5,558 nucleotides of DNA from Gemmatimonadota bacterium. GTDB lineage: Bacteria; Gemmatimonadota; Gemmatimonadetes; Longimicrobiales; Gaopeijiaceae. This document shows positions 5,325 through 5,558 of the stretch, one piece after another. The stretch lies in assembly GCA_015492755.1 (NCBI GenBank), contig WGEM01000586.1, positions 1-5,558 on the forward strand, in the 5' to 3' direction. The notes under the pieces were generated by a model that saw only the letters and a program-made list of their open reading frames with translations, was not told where the DNA came from and did not search any database. A program made the position numbers and the translations under genes. The number at the start of each line of letters is the position of its first letter. The stretch's first letter is position 1.

Positions 5325-5558
5325 ATGGGCGCCGCGCAGATGCGGGGTCGGGTTCGCCGGGTTGCGGTTCCGGGTCTGGTGGCGCTGGGATTCGCCTTCG
5401 CCGCGGGCGGGCCGGCGGTGGCGCAGGAGGTGGACCTGGATGGGGCGCCGCTCCGCCAGGCGCGCCTCGCTGTCGACCTGGGCGCCTTCGACGACCCGGT
5501 GCTGGCGTTCTCGCGCATCCGGGGGCTGGCGGTGGGGCCGGAGGGGCAGGTGTACGTC
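5325..5558 (+). CDS. Exported protein, N-terminal part; probable NHL/six-bladed beta-propeller (3' end outside window)
   Basis: 78 codons are open to the window edge. I chose the ATG at 5325 because GGGGAG (5313-5318) lies 6 nt upstream; an in-frame ATG at 5340 has a weaker upstream site. Positive residues (RGRVRR, 7-12) and a hydrophobic run at about 13-27 lead to GPAVAQ, so this is a signal peptide with cleavage after A33. The mature start ends in AFSRIRGLAVGPEGQVYV at 61-78, the pattern of the first NHL or propeller repeat, in which a hydrophobic strand is followed by x-x-x-G-x-V/I-Y-V. Exported six-bladed propeller proteins of this form are common in Gemmatimonadota and Bacteroidota, usually without assigned function. 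Only one repeat is visible, so the fold is a moderate inference. It may be co-transcribed with the cysteine-rich gene 41 bp upstream. Confidence 0.62.
   Translation, partial: MGAAQMRGRVRRVAVPGLVALGFAFAAGGPAVAQEVDLDGAPLRQARLAVDLGAFDDPVLAFSRIRGLAVGPEGQVYV

Noticed and set aside
5075..5518. Minus-strand frame opposite the cysteine-rich and propeller genes
   Set aside because: Pro/Arg/Ser-rich shadow frame, antisense to two genes that have signal peptides and good ribosome binding sites.

Overview
The window is GC-rich, densely coded bacterial DNA from a diderm organism. It encodes a TonB-dependent receptor, an outer-membrane porin-like barrel ending in phenylalanine, and several signal peptides ending in A-Q. 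The GC content, the A-Q export signals, and the start of an NHL/six-bladed-propeller type secreted protein fit Gemmatimonadota or a similar environmental phylum. That assignment is an inference from style; there is no rRNA or marker gene here.

Layout. (1) 3-974 (+): C-terminal 323 residues of a TonB-dependent receptor, followed at 1005-1043 by a strong intrinsic terminator. (2) 4594-971 (-): a tight four-gene operon. In transcription order it holds an ApbE-type FAD:protein FMN transferase, a porin-like outer-membrane barrel, an exported FMN-binding-domain protein with a TGAT flavinylation site, and a four-helix membrane protein with paired histidines. All three internal junctions overlap (ATGA, TGATG, ATGA). 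A sigma70-like promoter (TTGACG-16-TAGAAT, 4690-4663) lies upstream, and a near-perfect Fur-type operator (4631-4647) sits just downstream of its predicted start. (3) 4595-4851: divergent intergenic region. (4) 4852-5283 (+): a small, exported, cysteine-rich protein of unknown function. (5) 5325 to the window end (+): the N-terminus of an exported protein that looks like the start of an NHL/six-bladed beta-propeller.

How the parts may work together. The four minus-strand genes make a coherent extracytoplasmic flavin electron-transfer module. The four-helix protein could carry electrons across the inner membrane through two b-type haems to the exported flavoprotein, ApbE would attach FMN to that flavoprotein, and the porin-like barrel would open a route across the outer membrane. 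The Fur-like operator and the convergent TonB receptor suggest that the module works in iron acquisition, for example reduction of ferric iron or a ferric chelate. Assignment of the individual families is well supported except for the membrane protein; the pathway as a whole is inference.
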